Source of the DNA: Corynebacterium lemuris
Lineage (GTDB): Bacteria > Actinomycetota > Actinomycetes > Mycobacteriales > Mycobacteriaceae
DNA length: 35,080 nt
Assembly (NCBI RefSeq): GCF_024919295.1
Contig: NZ_JANWTC010000018.1
Location: forward strand, 1-35,080
Reading direction: 5' to 3'
The notes under the pieces are model-generated. The model was not told where the DNA came from. It saw nothing but the letters and a program-made list of their open reading frames with translations, and ran no database searches. A program made the position numbers and the translations under genes. This document shows positions 1 to 8,305 of the stretch, one piece after another (positions within the stretch are counted from its first letter, which is position 1; each line of letters opens with the position of its first letter).

Positions 1-20
1 ATCCTTTCTCATCGGAAAGT

Positions 21-34
21 GTTGCAACGACCCT
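21..34. repeat. Inverted-repeat partner at left window end (IS30-type end?)
   Basis: The 14 bases GTTGCAACGACCCT occur here and, as exact reverse complement, at 35047-35060. Each copy lies exactly 20 nt from its window end, and similarity continues a few bases inward. The pattern (GTTGC, a short gap, GACC, then an A/T-richer tip) resembles terminal repeats of IS30-family elements, with the tip facing into the window. No transposase is present here. That an IS lies outside the window is inference. Confidence 0.45.
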
Positions 35-136
35 TAGGACTCAAGCAGGTCGCAGGCGATAACATCCAGGGGAGAGGGTGAAGGTCCGCCCTGCCGCCGG
101 GTGCCTGCCGGGTGCCTCAAGAAAAGAGAAGCTCCC

Positions 137-1807
137 ATGCACCGCTTCCTGAACTACCTGCGGGATTTCCACCCGGCGGGCCTGGCCGTGGCCCTGCTCT
201 TCTACACCTGGTCGCTGACACCTTCCCTGCTTCCGCGGGTGTGGTACATGCAGGCTCTGGCCACCGCCGTGAGCATCGCCATCGGTTATGGCCTCGGGGT
301 GGCCGGTGCATGGATCGTGCGCTGGGCGGGGGCGAGCTGGCAACCTTCGCGGAAACAACAGCGGATCGGCTGGTGGGTGCTGGCCGCCGTGACGGCCGTG
401 GTCATTCCTCTCTTCGCGGTGCTGGGTGCCCACTGGCAGCACATCAGCCGGGAACTGGTCGGCGTGGAGAGCGACTCCCGCATGATCTACACCGTCGTGC
501 TGCTCCTGGCCGTCCTGGTGGCGCTCCTGCTCATCCAGGCCGGCCGGGGCCTCGCCGCGTTGAGCAACCACCTGACCCGGGCGGGACGCCGCTACGTCCC
601 GCAGCCGGTTGCCCGTCTCGGCGGGTTGGCGCTGGTCGTGGTCGTGGGCTGGCTGCTCATCGACGGCGTCGGTGTCCGCGCCATGCTCGCAGTCACCGAG
701 CGGTCCGCCTCCGTCGTGGACCAGGAGACCCGCGAGGGGGTGGAACAGCCGTCGGAACCGGAACGTTCCGGCTCACCTGCCTCCCTCCAGGCCTGGGACA
801 GCCTCGGCCGGGACGGGCGCACCTTCGTCGCCTCCGGGCCGCGGGCGGAGCAGATCACGGAGGTCACCGGACGTGCGGCCATCGAACCGGTCCGGGTTTT
901 CGCCGGGGTCACCTCCGCCGACACCGTGTCTGAGATAGCCGACGGGGTGGTCGCCGAGCTGGAGCGCACCGGCGCCTTCGACCGCAGCGTCCTGTTCGTG
1001 ACCACCACCACCGGGCGCGGCTGGATCAACTCCGCGGCAGCCGACTCGCTCGAGTACATCACCGCCGGAGATTCGGCGATCGCGGGCATGCAGTACAGCC
1101 ACCTGCAGAGCCCGCTGGCCTTCATCGCCGACCGCCAGACCCCGCTGGAGGCGGGACGGGTCCTGCTGGAGAAGGTCTACGCGGTCTGGTCCGAGTTGCC
1201 CGAGGATGAGCGCCCGAAGCTGGTGGTGATGGGGGAGAGTCTCGGTTCCTACGGTGCACAGGGGGCCACGGCCTCGGAGCAGGACATGGTTTCGCGTCTG
1301 GACGGTGCCCTGCTCATCGGCACCCCGGAATTTGCCCAGCCGTGGAATCGCATCACCGCCGAGCGCGACCCCGGTTCCCTGCAGTGCCTGCCGGTGGTCG
1401 ACGAGGGGAAACACACCCGCTTCGCCGCGGAGACCGAGGACCTCAAGCTGCCCGGCGAGTGGGAGCAACCGCGTATCGTCTACTGGCAGCACGGCAGTGA
1501 CCCCATCACCTGGTGGTCCTTTGACCTGCTGTTGCGCGAGCCGGACTGGCTGGCGGAGCCGTTGGGCGAGGACATCAACCCGGCGATGCGCTGGCTGCCG
1601 TTCGTCACCTTCTGGCAGGTCACCGCCGACATGGCGTTCTCGGCCGGGGTGCCCGCCGGCCACGGCCACGCCTACGGTTCGGAGGCCGTGGGCATCCTGG
1701 TGGGCATCCTTGATCCTCCGGACTGGGACGAGGAGTCCACCCGGCGCGTCGAGGCGCTGCTGCGCGATCCCGCCACCACCCTGGAGCCGCTGGGTGAGTT
1801 CCGGTAG
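137..1807 (+). CDS. Membrane-anchored alpha/beta-hydrolase (Abhydrolase_9 / DUF2319 family)
   Basis: A 556-residue protein. The N-terminal 190 residues hold about five hydrophobic segments, and the rest is a soluble hydrolase domain. The nucleophile elbow is GESLGS with Ser368, preceded by a strand (KLVVMG) as in alpha/beta-hydrolases. The motif TTTTGRGW and the SPLAF segment are typical of the actinobacterial membrane hydrolase family PF15420 plus PF10081. Substrate is unknown; a lipid or cell-envelope ester is plausible by analogy only. I chose the ATG at 137 because the protein sequence before it is not family-like and a weak purine-rich AGAGAAG lies upstream. It is followed after 25 nt by the esterase lipoprotein gene, so the two may be co-transcribed. 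Confidence 0.85.
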   Translation: MHRFLNYLRDFHPAGLAVALLFYTWSLTPSLLPRVWYMQALATAVSIAIGYGLGVAGAWIVRWAGASWQPSRKQQRIGWWVLAAVTAVVIPLFAVLGAHWQHISRELVGVESDSRMIYTVVLLLAVLVALLLIQAGRGLAALSNHLTRAGRRYVPQPVARLGGLALVVVVGWLLIDGVGVRAMLAVTERSASVVDQETREGVEQPSEPERSGSPASLQAWDSLGRDGRTFVASGPRAEQITEVTGRAAIEPVRVFAGVTSADTVSEIADGVVAELERTGAFDRSVLFVTTTTGRGWINSAAADSLEYITAGDSAIAGMQYSHLQSPLAFIADRQTPLEAGRVLLEKVYAVWSELPEDERPKLVVMGESLGSYGAQGATASEQDMVSRLDGALLIGTPEFAQPWNRITAERDPGSLQCLPVVDEGKHTRFAAETEDLKLPGEWEQPRIVYWQHGSDPITWWSFDLLLREPDWLAEPLGEDINPAMRWLPFVTFWQVTADMAFSAGVPAGHGHAYGSEAVGILVGILDPPDWDEESTRRVEALLRDPATTLEPLGEFR

Positions 1808-1832
1808 GCCTCCGGCGGTTAGGGTGTGGGGT

Positions 1833-2699
1833 GTGAAAACCCGCCACGCCCTCATCCCCGTCCTGGCCTCCCTCACCCTGGTGGCCTGCGGCGGTGGGGG
1901 CACCCAGCCGCAGTCCCTGCCGACACCCGAACCCGGGCCCCAGCCCACCTACACCTATGTTGCCCTCGGTGATTCCTATGCCGCGATGGGCAGCACCACG
2001 GCAGGCACCACGGGCCCCGCGTACTGCCTGCGCTCGGCCGACAATTATCCCGGGCAGGTGCTTTCCGATGCCCGCGTCACCGGCCGGGACGCCACCTGCC
2101 AGGGGGCGGTGACGGCTGATCTGCTCCAACCCCGCCAGGCGGGGGAGGAGACCATCCCGGCCCAGGTTGAGGCGTTGGGTGCGGACACCGACCTGGTGAC
2201 CCTGTCCATCGGCGGCAACGACATCGGTTTCGGGGACGTGGCCGGCTGCTTCCTCGCAGCCATGCAGGCCGGGCGCCCCTCCGACTGCGCCCCCACCTGG
2301 CAGCAGTCCGTCGACGACCGTCTGACCCAGCTGCCGGAACGACTCGACGAGGTCTACCAGGCCATCGACGAGCGTTCCGACGGCGCGCGGGTGATCACCA
2401 CCGGCTACCTGCCGTTGCTCGGTCCCGAGGATGACTGCGCCGAGGCCGACGTGCTCAGCCAGCCCGACCGGGCGTGGGTGGTCACGCTGACCGACCAGAT
2501 CAACCGGGTCGTCGCCGACGCCGCGCAGCGCCACGGTGCCGAGATGGTCCTGCCCGAGCGGGCGGGCAACCACACCGGTTGCGCGGAACCGGAGCACCGC
2601 TGGGTGGATTTTTTCGGCTCGGAGACCGGCGCCTATCCCATGCACCCCACACCCACCGGCCAGGAGGTGATGGCGCAGGCGGTGCTGGAGCAGCTCTGA
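1833..2699 (+). CDS. SGNH/GDSL-type esterase lipoprotein
   Basis: A 288-residue secreted lipoprotein esterase. The start is GTG at 1833, giving a short basic n-region, a hydrophobic stretch and the lipobox LVAC, so it should be diacylglycerol-anchored outside the membrane. Family blocks are GDSY (Ser48), GGND (Asn129) and MHPT (His271). The residue three before the His is Tyr rather than Asp, and there are six further cysteines. Both points resemble the Streptomyces SEST-like branch, which uses a Ser-His dyad and three disulfides. Likely role is hydrolysis of short- to medium-chain esters or envelope lipids. The gene begins 25 nt after the preceding hydrolase, which suggests a two-gene lipid-ester unit; no clear terminator is visible after it. 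Confidence 0.85.
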   Translation: MKTRHALIPVLASLTLVACGGGGTQPQSLPTPEPGPQPTYTYVALGDSYAAMGSTTAGTTGPAYCLRSADNYPGQVLSDARVTGRDATCQGAVTADLLQPRQAGEETIPAQVEALGADTDLVTLSIGGNDIGFGDVAGCFLAAMQAGRPSDCAPTWQQSVDDRLTQLPERLDEVYQAIDERSDGARVITTGYLPLLGPEDDCAEADVLSQPDRAWVVTLTDQINRVVADAAQRHGAEMVLPERAGNHTGCAEPEHRWVDFFGSETGAYPMHPTPTGQEVMAQAVLEQL

Positions 2700-2708
2700 C
2701 CCGGACTT

Positions 2709-2735
2709 TGTCACAATCCAGGCCGCTCATTCGTC
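2709..2735 (+). promoter_or_regulatory. ECF41-type sigma-factor promoter
   Basis: TGTCACA (2709-2715) is followed by exactly 16 nt and then CGTC (2732-2735). This equals the published consensus for ECF41 sigma factors, which usually control their own operon. It sits 43 nt before the ATG of the carboxymuconolactone decarboxylase gene, whose partner gene encodes an ECF41 sigma factor. Autoregulation is therefore the natural inference. Confidence 0.85.
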
Positions 2736-2778
2736 TCCCTGGTGAGAAGGATCCACACCCCAATCCAAGGAGCCCATC

Positions 2779-3198
2779 ATGAGCGAGCTGAACCTGATGA
2801 AGACCCACAAACGCTTCTATGCCGCGGCCGTGGCCATGGAGATGACACTCAGCCTGCCGAAGCAGGAGAAGATCATGGTCAAGCTGCGCGCCTCCTTCGT
2901 AAACGGCTGCGGCTACTGCATTCGCATGCACTCCCGCGAGGCCCTGAAACTCGGGCTCGGCCAGGACTGGGTCGACGCCCTTGAGGCCTGGCCCGCCACG
3001 CACGAGCTTTTCGACGCCCGCGAGAACCTCATCCTCTCCTTCACCACCGCCGGCACCCGCCTTCCCGACCGCAGCTTCGACGCGGACCTGCTCGATGAGG
3101 TCATCGCTGAGCTGGGGGAGAAGACCACCGGTGACCTCATCGCCACGATCGCGACCATCAACATGTGGAACCGCATCGGGGTACTGTCACGTAAATGA
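2779..3198 (+). CDS. Carboxymuconolactone decarboxylase / AhpD-like protein (ECF41 partner)
   Basis: A 139-residue protein of the CMD/AhpD fold. The redox motif CGYC (Cys44, Cys47) is followed by His51, as in AhpD-type peroxidatic enzymes. AAGGAG at 2767-2772 supports the ATG at 2779. The stop overlaps the ATG of the next gene in an ATGA arrangement (3195-3198), so translation is coupled. CMD proteins are the commonest neighbours of ECF41 sigma factors, and the promoter upstream fits that sigma group. The physiological substrate is unknown; thiol-based peroxide or electrophile handling is suggested by the CxxC motif. There is no signal peptide, so it is cytoplasmic. Confidence 0.88.
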   Translation: MSELNLMKTHKRFYAAAVAMEMTLSLPKQEKIMVKLRASFVNGCGYCIRMHSREALKLGLGQDWVDALEAWPATHELFDARENLILSFTTAGTRLPDRSFDADLLDEVIAELGEKTTGDLIATIATINMWNRIGVLSRK

Positions 3199-4034
3199 GT
3201 GACCGGGACACCCTGTGGCTTGGTGAGCGTCCCCGCCTGCTCGCCATCGCCTACAACATCCTCGGCTCCTGGGCCGACGCCGAGGACGCCGTCTCCGAGG
3301 CCTGGCTGCGGCTGCAGTCCGCGCCCGAGCTTATCGACGCCCGCGCCTGGCTCACCGTCATCACCTCCCGCATCGCGCTTGACACCGCCACCTCCGCGGC
3401 GCGTGCCCGCACCGACTACATCGGCCCCTGGCTGCCCGAGATCGTGGTGCTCGACGAACCCGGCCCCGAGGACCGTGCGGTCCTGCAGGAATCCGTAGAC
3501 CTGGCCCTGGTGCGGATGTTCCAGGAACTTGAACCCACCGACCGGGTCATCCTCGTGCTCGCCGATGTCTTCGACGTACCCTTCCGCGACATCGCCGGGG
3601 CCCTCGGCTCCACCCCGGCCGCCACCCGGCAGAAATCCTCCCGGGCCCGGAAGAGCCTCGCCCGGGCCGAAGCTGCCGGAGGCTCCGTCGTCCCCGCAGC
3701 GGACCTCGCCGGGCTGGCCCAGGCCCTGCAGACCGGGGACCTGGCGCAGCTCACCCACCTGCTCTCCGAGGGCTGCGTCCTGTGGACCGACAGCGGCGGT
3801 CTCACCCGTGCCGCACGCCGGCCCATCTACGGTGCCGACAAGGTCGCCCGTTTCCTGGCCGGCGTCATCGGCACTTTCGGCATGCCCACACTCACCGTCG
3901 AACCGGCCGTCGGCGGGGCGGTCATCCGCGCCGAGTCCGAGGACCAGGTGCGCATGGTCGTCATCGAGGTCGCCGAGGGGCGCATCACCGGGGTACAGAT
4001 CCAGCAGAACCCGGCGAAGGTATGTCGCCGATGA
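3195..4034 (+). CDS. ECF41-family RNA polymerase sigma factor (SigJ-like) with SnoaL-type C-terminal domain
   Basis: A 279-residue ECF sigma factor. Region 2 lies near residues 8-75 (with AYNILGSWADAEDAV), region 4 near 115-165 with a helix-turn-helix (FRDIAGALGSTPAATRQ), and residues about 180-279 form a SnoaL/NTF2-like domain. In ECF41 proteins this C-terminal extension replaces a separate anti-sigma factor and modulates activity. The linker motif WTDSGG and the C-terminal QNPAKV correspond to the DGGG(R/K) and NPDKL motifs of the group, here slightly altered. The gene overlaps the CMD gene by four bases and should be autoregulated from 2709-2735. Its 3' end overlaps a convergent small ORF by 50 bp. 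Ligand or signal is unknown. Confidence 0.9.
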   Translation: MSDRDTLWLGERPRLLAIAYNILGSWADAEDAVSEAWLRLQSAPELIDARAWLTVITSRIALDTATSAARARTDYIGPWLPEIVVLDEPGPEDRAVLQESVDLALVRMFQELEPTDRVILVLADVFDVPFRDIAGALGSTPAATRQKSSRARKSLARAEAAGGSVVPAADLAGLAQALQTGDLAQLTHLLSEGCVLWTDSGGLTRAARRPIYGADKVARFLAGVIGTFGMPTLTVEPAVGGAVIRAESEDQVRMVVIEVAEGRITGVQIQQNPAKVCRR

Positions 4035-4206
4035 CGTAGTCGAGGCCGAGGATCTCATCGAGAATCCGCTCATCCTCGAGCGTGATGCGCTCGGTTGCCC
4101 GCAGATCAAGGAGATCCCGGACCGTCCTCGGAAGAAGCTGATCAACCAGTTCCTTCCGGCGGGCCCGCAATTCGGCGGTGCTCTGGGGTCGGAACATCTC
4201 TGTCAT
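3985..4206 (-). CDS. Small hypothetical protein, 73 residues
   Basis: I do not recognise a family. The ORF begins at ATG 4206 behind AAGGAG with 5-nt spacing, which is a strong ribosome-binding site. It starts 11 nt after the stop of the DUF308-lipase gene, so it looks like the second gene of that unit. The product is charged and mainly predicted helical (ELRARRKELVDQLL, TLEDERILDEILGL), without membrane segments or cysteines. Its last 50 bp overlap the 3' end of the convergent sigma-factor gene. An in-frame ATG at 4248 would give 87 residues but has no such RBS and would overlap the upstream gene. Confidence 0.55.
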   Translation of the reverse strand: MTEMFRPQSTAELRARRKELVDQLLPRTVRDLLDLRATERITLEDERILDEILGLDYVIGDIPSPGSAGSVPR

Positions 4207-4217
4207 TTTGTTCTCCT

Positions 4218-5483
4218 TCATCTGTTCAGGAATCTTTCCCGCGTCCATTCCCGCAGCTCGGGGATCATCGGTGAGTCATCGGCGATGACGCTCAGGTGGT
4301 CCTGGTCCCCGAAGACCCGGTAGTCGATCTCCTGCCCGGCCGCCCGGCGGCGCTCCACGTAATCCTCTTGGGCCGCCGGGGTGACCAGCGTGTCATCGGC
4401 ACCCTGGGCGATGAGAACGGGGGCGTCGATAAGCAGGGTTGGCACGTTCTCCGCAGCACGCTCACCCAGCGGGCCTTCCAACGGATCGGGTGCCCAGATC
4501 GGTTCCCGACCGACCAGGGCGGTGGCCACCGAGACGATCGTCGCGGGATCACTCAGGCAACGCCGGCTCATCGCCTCGGCCATCAGGCGCGCGCCGGGCC
4601 GGACGTAGTCGCGGGCGTGGATCTCCGGGTACTCCGCAGCGTAGGCGGCCAGGGCGAAGGAACCGAAGAGGGAGCCGATGGCGGAGTCATTGAGGGAATC
4701 GAAAAGCGCCGGCAGGTTCGCCGCCGGGGACATCGCCGCCACACCGGCGACCGCCAGCTCGGGGGCATAGGAACCGGCCAGGCCACCGGCCCACAGCGCG
4801 GCGTGCCCGCCCTGGGAATGACCCCAGATCACGGAGGTGGGGGAGAGGTCGGTCTCGTGGAGCTGCCGGGCAGCGCGGATCGAGTCGAGCACGCTGCGCC
4901 CCTCCGCCTGGCCGATGAGATAGGGGTGTGCGCCCTCGGTGCCCAGCCCCACCGCGGCCTTGAGCGTGCTGCGGCGGGGGTCGCGCTCCTGCTCGGGGAG
5001 GTTCCGGGCGCGGCGGATCGCCGCGGTGATCCGGCTGAGGCCGAAGTTGGCCAGCAGCACACCGAAGATGACGGCCACGACGATGACGGTGACATCCGGC
5101 CAGGACAGGGCCAGAATGCCGAGGATGAGGGAGGTGGCGGCGGACATGAGTTCGGCCCAGTCACGCTTCCGCAGTGCGCGGGTGCCGTCGGTGAGCGCCT
5201 CGATGATCAACACCGCGCCGAGCAGCAGTGCCAGCACCGCGAGGCTCAGCCCCGGGACAACGAGGCCTGCCAGGCCCAGGGCCAGCCACAGCAAGCCGGT
5301 CCAGCGCCGCTGCAGCAGCAGGGACACGCCGTGGATGAGCAGGGACACGGCCAGCACCATGAGGAGCGCGGCCAGGGAGAGATAGGGACGCAGGATAAGG
5401 ATGACGCCGAGAACCAGACTGAGGACGCCCAGGAGGGCACCCGGCCACCAGGGGAGGCGCTGCTGAAGAGCCGTCACATCCAT
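4218..5483 (-). CDS. DUF308/HdeD-like membrane domain fused to a shortened secretory-lipase domain
   Basis: A 421-residue protein. Residues 12-150 contain about six hydrophobic segments like HdeD/DUF308. Residues from about 178 match the secretory lipase (LIP) family: GLGTEGAHPYL, a VLDSIRAAR segment, the elbow GHSQGG (Ser223), an acidic candidate in GADDTLV (Asp363/364) and His396 in DQDHLS. The complete catalytic triad is visible. The join at about 170-180 is abrupt: the usual first 80-150 residues of a LIP-type lipase, ahead of the GLGT strand, are missing and no stop or frameshift is present. An in-frame internal deletion is likely, so activity is doubtful. It is divergent from the GH5 gene and followed by a small ORF. 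Confidence 0.75.
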   Translation of the reverse strand: MDVTALQQRLPWWPGALLGVLSLVLGVILILRPYLSLAALLMVLAVSLLIHGVSLLLQRRWTGLLWLALGLAGLVVPGLSLAVLALLLGAVLIIEALTDGTRALRKRDWAELMSAATSLILGILALSWPDVTVIVVAVIFGVLLANFGLSRITAAIRRARNLPEQERDPRRSTLKAAVGLGTEGAHPYLIGQAEGRSVLDSIRAARQLHETDLSPTSVIWGHSQGGHAALWAGGLAGSYAPELAVAGVAAMSPAANLPALFDSLNDSAIGSLFGSFALAAYAAEYPEIHARDYVRPGARLMAEAMSRRCLSDPATIVSVATALVGREPIWAPDPLEGPLGERAAENVPTLLIDAPVLIAQGADDTLVTPAAQEDYVERRRAAGQEIDYRVFGDQDHLSVIADDSPMIPELREWTRERFLNR

Positions 5484-5600
5484 GAGATTACAGCGGCGGG
5501 CCGGCAGGTCCTTCCCGCGGTAAGAGAACAGGTAGACTGGTCAGCTGTTGGCGGGGGCTGCATCGGAGTCACCCCGAGCTGAGAGCTGAAGGAGGAGCCG

Positions 5601-6668
5601 ATGCCTGGCAACACCGGAACCCCGAACCCGGAGGCCCAGCTGCACCTCAACGGACCCGAATACGGGGTGGGTTTCCCCGCGGCGGAGACCACCTTCTCCA
5701 ATCGCAGGCCGGGAAAATACGGCACCGACTACAAATACGACACGCAGGCGTCGATGGACTTCCTCGCCGCCCGGGGCTGGCGGACCGTCAAGCTGCCGAT
5801 CCGGTGGGAGCGCATCCAGCCGGAGCTGTACCAGGCTCTCGACGCCGTGGAGCTGGGGCGTCTCACGGCCTTCCTCGGGCGCTGCCGGAAGGCCGGCCTC
5901 CGGGTCAACCTGGACATCCACAACTACGGGTCGTACTACCGCGACGTGGACGGGGTCGGGGTCCGTACAGCCCTCGGGGAGCGGGAACTGCGGGTGCCGG
6001 CTTTCGTGGATCTGTGGCGCCGGCTGGCCGCAGTATTCCGGGACGACCCCACGGTGGTGATCTACAACCTGTGCGCCGAACCCCAGGGCGACTACGGCGG
6101 GCTGCGCGGGCAGACCTGGCGGGCCGCCTCCCAGGCCGCGGTCGAGGCCATCCGCGAGGTCGACCCCGCCACCGAGATCCACGTCGCCGGTTACGGCTGG
6201 TCCGGGTTGCGGAACTGGTCCTGGTTCAACCCCGAGCCGTGGATCACCGACCCCGGCCGGAATTTCCGTTACGTCGGCCACCACTACTGGGACGCCACAG
6301 GCGGGGGTACCTACGGGGAACGCACTTACGTCCAGGGGCTGCCGCCGACCGGGACGGACGCCATCCCCGAGGCCGGCATCCCCCTGGCGTGGCACACCCG
6401 GATACTCAAGGAGCTCGACGACTTCGTTGCCTGGCTGGACAAGGCGGGTGCCCCCGGCATCATCGGTGAACTGGGCTGGCCCCACGACAGCCCCGACTGG
6501 AACGTCTTCGGTGACTGGTACCTGCGCAAGGCCGCGCTGCGGGGCCTGCCGGTGGTCCACTGGTGCGCCGGCGAGTGGGCGGATGCGGACCGCCTCAGCC
6601 TCTATGGGGGCAACCCTCTCTCGGAGGTGCGGGCCTCGGGCATCATCGCCGAGGCCCGCCGCGGCTGA
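5601..6668 (+). CDS. Cytoplasmic glycoside hydrolase family 5-like protein
   Basis: A 355-residue TIM-barrel glycosidase of clan GH-A. AAGGAGGAG ends 4 nt before the ATG at 5601. Recognisable barrel positions are VKLPIRWER (strand 2), LDIHNYG (strand 3), NLCAEP with Glu160 as candidate acid/base (strand 4), VGHHYWD (strand 6) and GIIGELGW with Glu290 as candidate nucleophile (strand 7). The highly conserved Asn before the acid/base Glu (the NEP motif) is Ala159 here. There is no signal peptide, which is unusual for GH5 cellulases and suggests an intracellular glucoside or an envelope precursor as substrate. Substrate cannot be told from sequence. Confidence 0.78.
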   Translation: MPGNTGTPNPEAQLHLNGPEYGVGFPAAETTFSNRRPGKYGTDYKYDTQASMDFLAARGWRTVKLPIRWERIQPELYQALDAVELGRLTAFLGRCRKAGLRVNLDIHNYGSYYRDVDGVGVRTALGERELRVPAFVDLWRRLAAVFRDDPTVVIYNLCAEPQGDYGGLRGQTWRAASQAAVEAIREVDPATEIHVAGYGWSGLRNWSWFNPEPWITDPGRNFRYVGHHYWDATGGGTYGERTYVQGLPPTGTDAIPEAGIPLAWHTRILKELDDFVAWLDKAGAPGIIGELGWPHDSPDWNVFGDWYLRKAALRGLPVVHWCAGEWADADRLSLYGGNPLSEVRASGIIAEARRG

Positions 6669-6700
6669 ACCCCGCACCGGCTGAACCCCGCACCGGCTGA
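6663..6700 (+). repeat. 16-bp tandem duplication spanning the GH5 stop codon
   Basis: The unit GGCTGAACCCCGCACC occurs twice in tandem (6663-6678, 6679-6694) and its first six bases follow again. The first copy contains the TGA stop of the GH5 gene. It looks like a local slippage duplication. Confidence 0.8.
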
Positions 6701-6733
6701 CGCCGTGCCACCCGGGGCGGGGGACGCGGCGTC
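6699..6733. terminator. Possible bidirectional terminator between GH5 and glnA
   Basis: GACGCCG (6699-6705) pairs with CGGCGTC (6727-6733) around a G-rich loop. It lies between the convergent GH5 and glnA genes. There is no clear T-run on either side, so efficiency is uncertain. Confidence 0.4.
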
Positions 6734-6747
6734 GATAAGCAGGTGGT

Positions 6748-8184
6748 TTAGCAGTCGTAGTAGAGCTCGAACTCCAGCGGCGTCGGGCGCAGGCGGGCCG
6801 GGGAGATCTCGTTGTCGTACTTGAGCTTGATGTACGCGTCGATGAGGTCCTCGGTGAAGACGTCACCGTCGGTGAGGAAGTCATTGTCCTCCTGCAGCGC
6901 GGCCAGCGATGCCTCCAGGGATGTCGGGGCCTGCGGGATGGCGGCGGCCTCCTCCGGCGGGAGCTCGTAGAGGTCCTTGTCCACCGGGGCCATCGGCTCG
7001 ATGCGGTTCTTGATGCCGTCGAGGCCGGCGAGCATCATCGCGGCGAAACCGAAGTAGGGGTTGCCGGACGGGTCGGGGGCGCGGAACTCGATGCGCTTGG
7101 CCTTCGGGTTGGAACCGGTGATCGGGATACGGATCGCGGCGGAGCGGTTGCGCTGGGAGTACACCAGGTTGATGGGGGCCTCGAAGCCCGGCACCAGGCG
7201 GTGGTAGGAGTTCAGCGTCGGGTTGGTGAAGGCGAGCACCGCGCCGGCGTGGTGGAGGATGCCACCGATGTAGTAGCGGGCCATGTCGGACAGGCCGGCG
7301 TAACCGGACTCGTCGTGGAACAGCGGCTTGCCGTCCTTCCACAGCGACTGGTGGGCGTGCATGCCCGAGCCGTTGTCGCCGGCCAGCGGCTTGGGCATGA
7401 AGGTGGCGGTCTTGCCGTTGGCGAAGGCCGTGTTCTTCACGATGTACTTGAAGGACTGCAGGTCATCCGCCGCGTGCAGCAGGGTGTTGAAGCGGTAGTT
7501 GATCTCCTGCTGGCCACCGGTGCCCACCTCGTGGTGGAAACGCTCGATGTCGTAGCCGGCGGCAGCCAGGTGGCGGACCATCTCGTCGCGGATGTCCACG
7601 GTCTGGTCATAGGGCGGCACCGGGAAGTAACCGCCCTTGACGCGGTTGGTGTAGCCGAGGTTGGGGCGGCCGTCGAGGCGCTGGTCGGCGCCGCGGTTCC
7701 ACCAGCCCTCATCGGAGTCGACCTCGTAGAAACCGGAGTTGGTGTCCGTGGCGAAACGGACGGAGTCGAAGAGGTAGAACTCGGCCTCCGCGCCGAAGAA
7801 GCAGGCGTCGGCGATGCCGGTGGAGGCGAGGTATTCCTCGGCCTTGCGTGCCACGTTGCGCGGGTCGCGGGAGAAAGGCTCGCGGGTGAAGGGGTCATGG
7901 ACGAAGAACTTGATGTTCAGGGTCTTGGCCTCACGGAAGGGATCGATCTTCGCGGTGGCCAGGTCCGGCAGCAGGTTCATGTCGGATTCGTCGATGGTGG
8001 TGAACCCGCGGATGGAGGAGCCGTCGAAGGCGAGGCCCTCCTCGGCGGCCTCCTCATCGAACATCGCGGCCGGGATGGTGAAGTGGTGTTCGGTGCCGGG
8101 GACATCCGTGAAACGGACGTCGACGAACTCGACCTTTTCGTCCTGGATGAACTTGACGACATCTTCGATGGTGTTGAAGGCCAC
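6748..8184 (-). CDS. glnA: Glutamine synthetase type I (ammonium assimilation)
   Basis: Makes glutamine from glutamate, ammonium and ATP as a cytoplasmic dodecamer. The 478-residue product shows the family signatures FDGSSIRGF, the [12 protein letters not shown] nucleotide-binding segment, NRSAAIRIP, and the adenylylation loop DLYELPPEE with Tyr at about 406. The adenylylation site indicates the beta subtype controlled by GlnE. The sequence is very close to C. glutamicum GlnA as I remember it. I chose GTG at 8184, behind AGGAG, rather than an upstream in-frame start because residues before it are not family-like. A promoter lies at 8276-8305 on the same strand. I saw no clear AmtR operator of the CTAT-N6-ATAG form in the leader. 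Confidence 0.97.
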   Translation of the reverse strand: MAFNTIEDVVKFIQDEKVEFVDVRFTDVPGTEHHFTIPAAMFDEEAAEEGLAFDGSSIRGFTTIDESDMNLLPDLATAKIDPFREAKTLNIKFFVHDPFTREPFSRDPRNVARKAEEYLASTGIADACFFGAEAEFYLFDSVRFATDTNSGFYEVDSDEGWWNRGADQRLDGRPNLGYTNRVKGGYFPVPPYDQTVDIRDEMVRHLAAAGYDIERFHHEVGTGGQQEINYRFNTLLHAADDLQSFKYIVKNTAFANGKTATFMPKPLAGDNGSGMHAHQSLWKDGKPLFHDESGYAGLSDMARYYIGGILHHAGAVLAFTNPTLNSYHRLVPGFEAPINLVYSQRNRSAAIRIPITGSNPKAKRIEFRAPDPSGNPYFGFAAMMLAGLDGIKNRIEPMAPVDKDLYELPPEEAAAIPQAPTSLEASLAALQEDNDFLTDGDVFTEDLIDAYIKLKYDNEISPARLRPTPLEFELYYDC

Positions 8185-8275
8185 GATGACTCCTAGGTGG
8201 GGTTGACGCTCAGTCGGGCGGTATCTCCGGACGAGTCTACAGGTGTGTCCACGACTCCCCGGGTACCTGCGGACC

Positions 8276-8305
8276 ATTCTAAACCTTTACCTGTCGATCT
8301 ATCAA
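8276..8305 (-). promoter_or_regulatory. Candidate housekeeping promoter of glnA
   Basis: On the minus strand TTGATA (8305-8300) is followed by 18 nt and TAGAAT (8281-8276). Both hexamers differ from the sigma-70 consensus at one position. Transcription would begin near 8269 and give a leader of about 85 nt before the glnA GTG. A GTGA-N8-TCAC dyad (8309-8324) lies just upstream of the -35. Confidence 0.6.

Noticed and set aside
5560..5600. CUGAGAG-like stretch in the GH5 leader resembling part of a TPP riboswitch
   Set aside because: Only the CTGAGAG core is present; the second conserved half (ACCTGATCTGG-like) is missing and the start codon follows at once.
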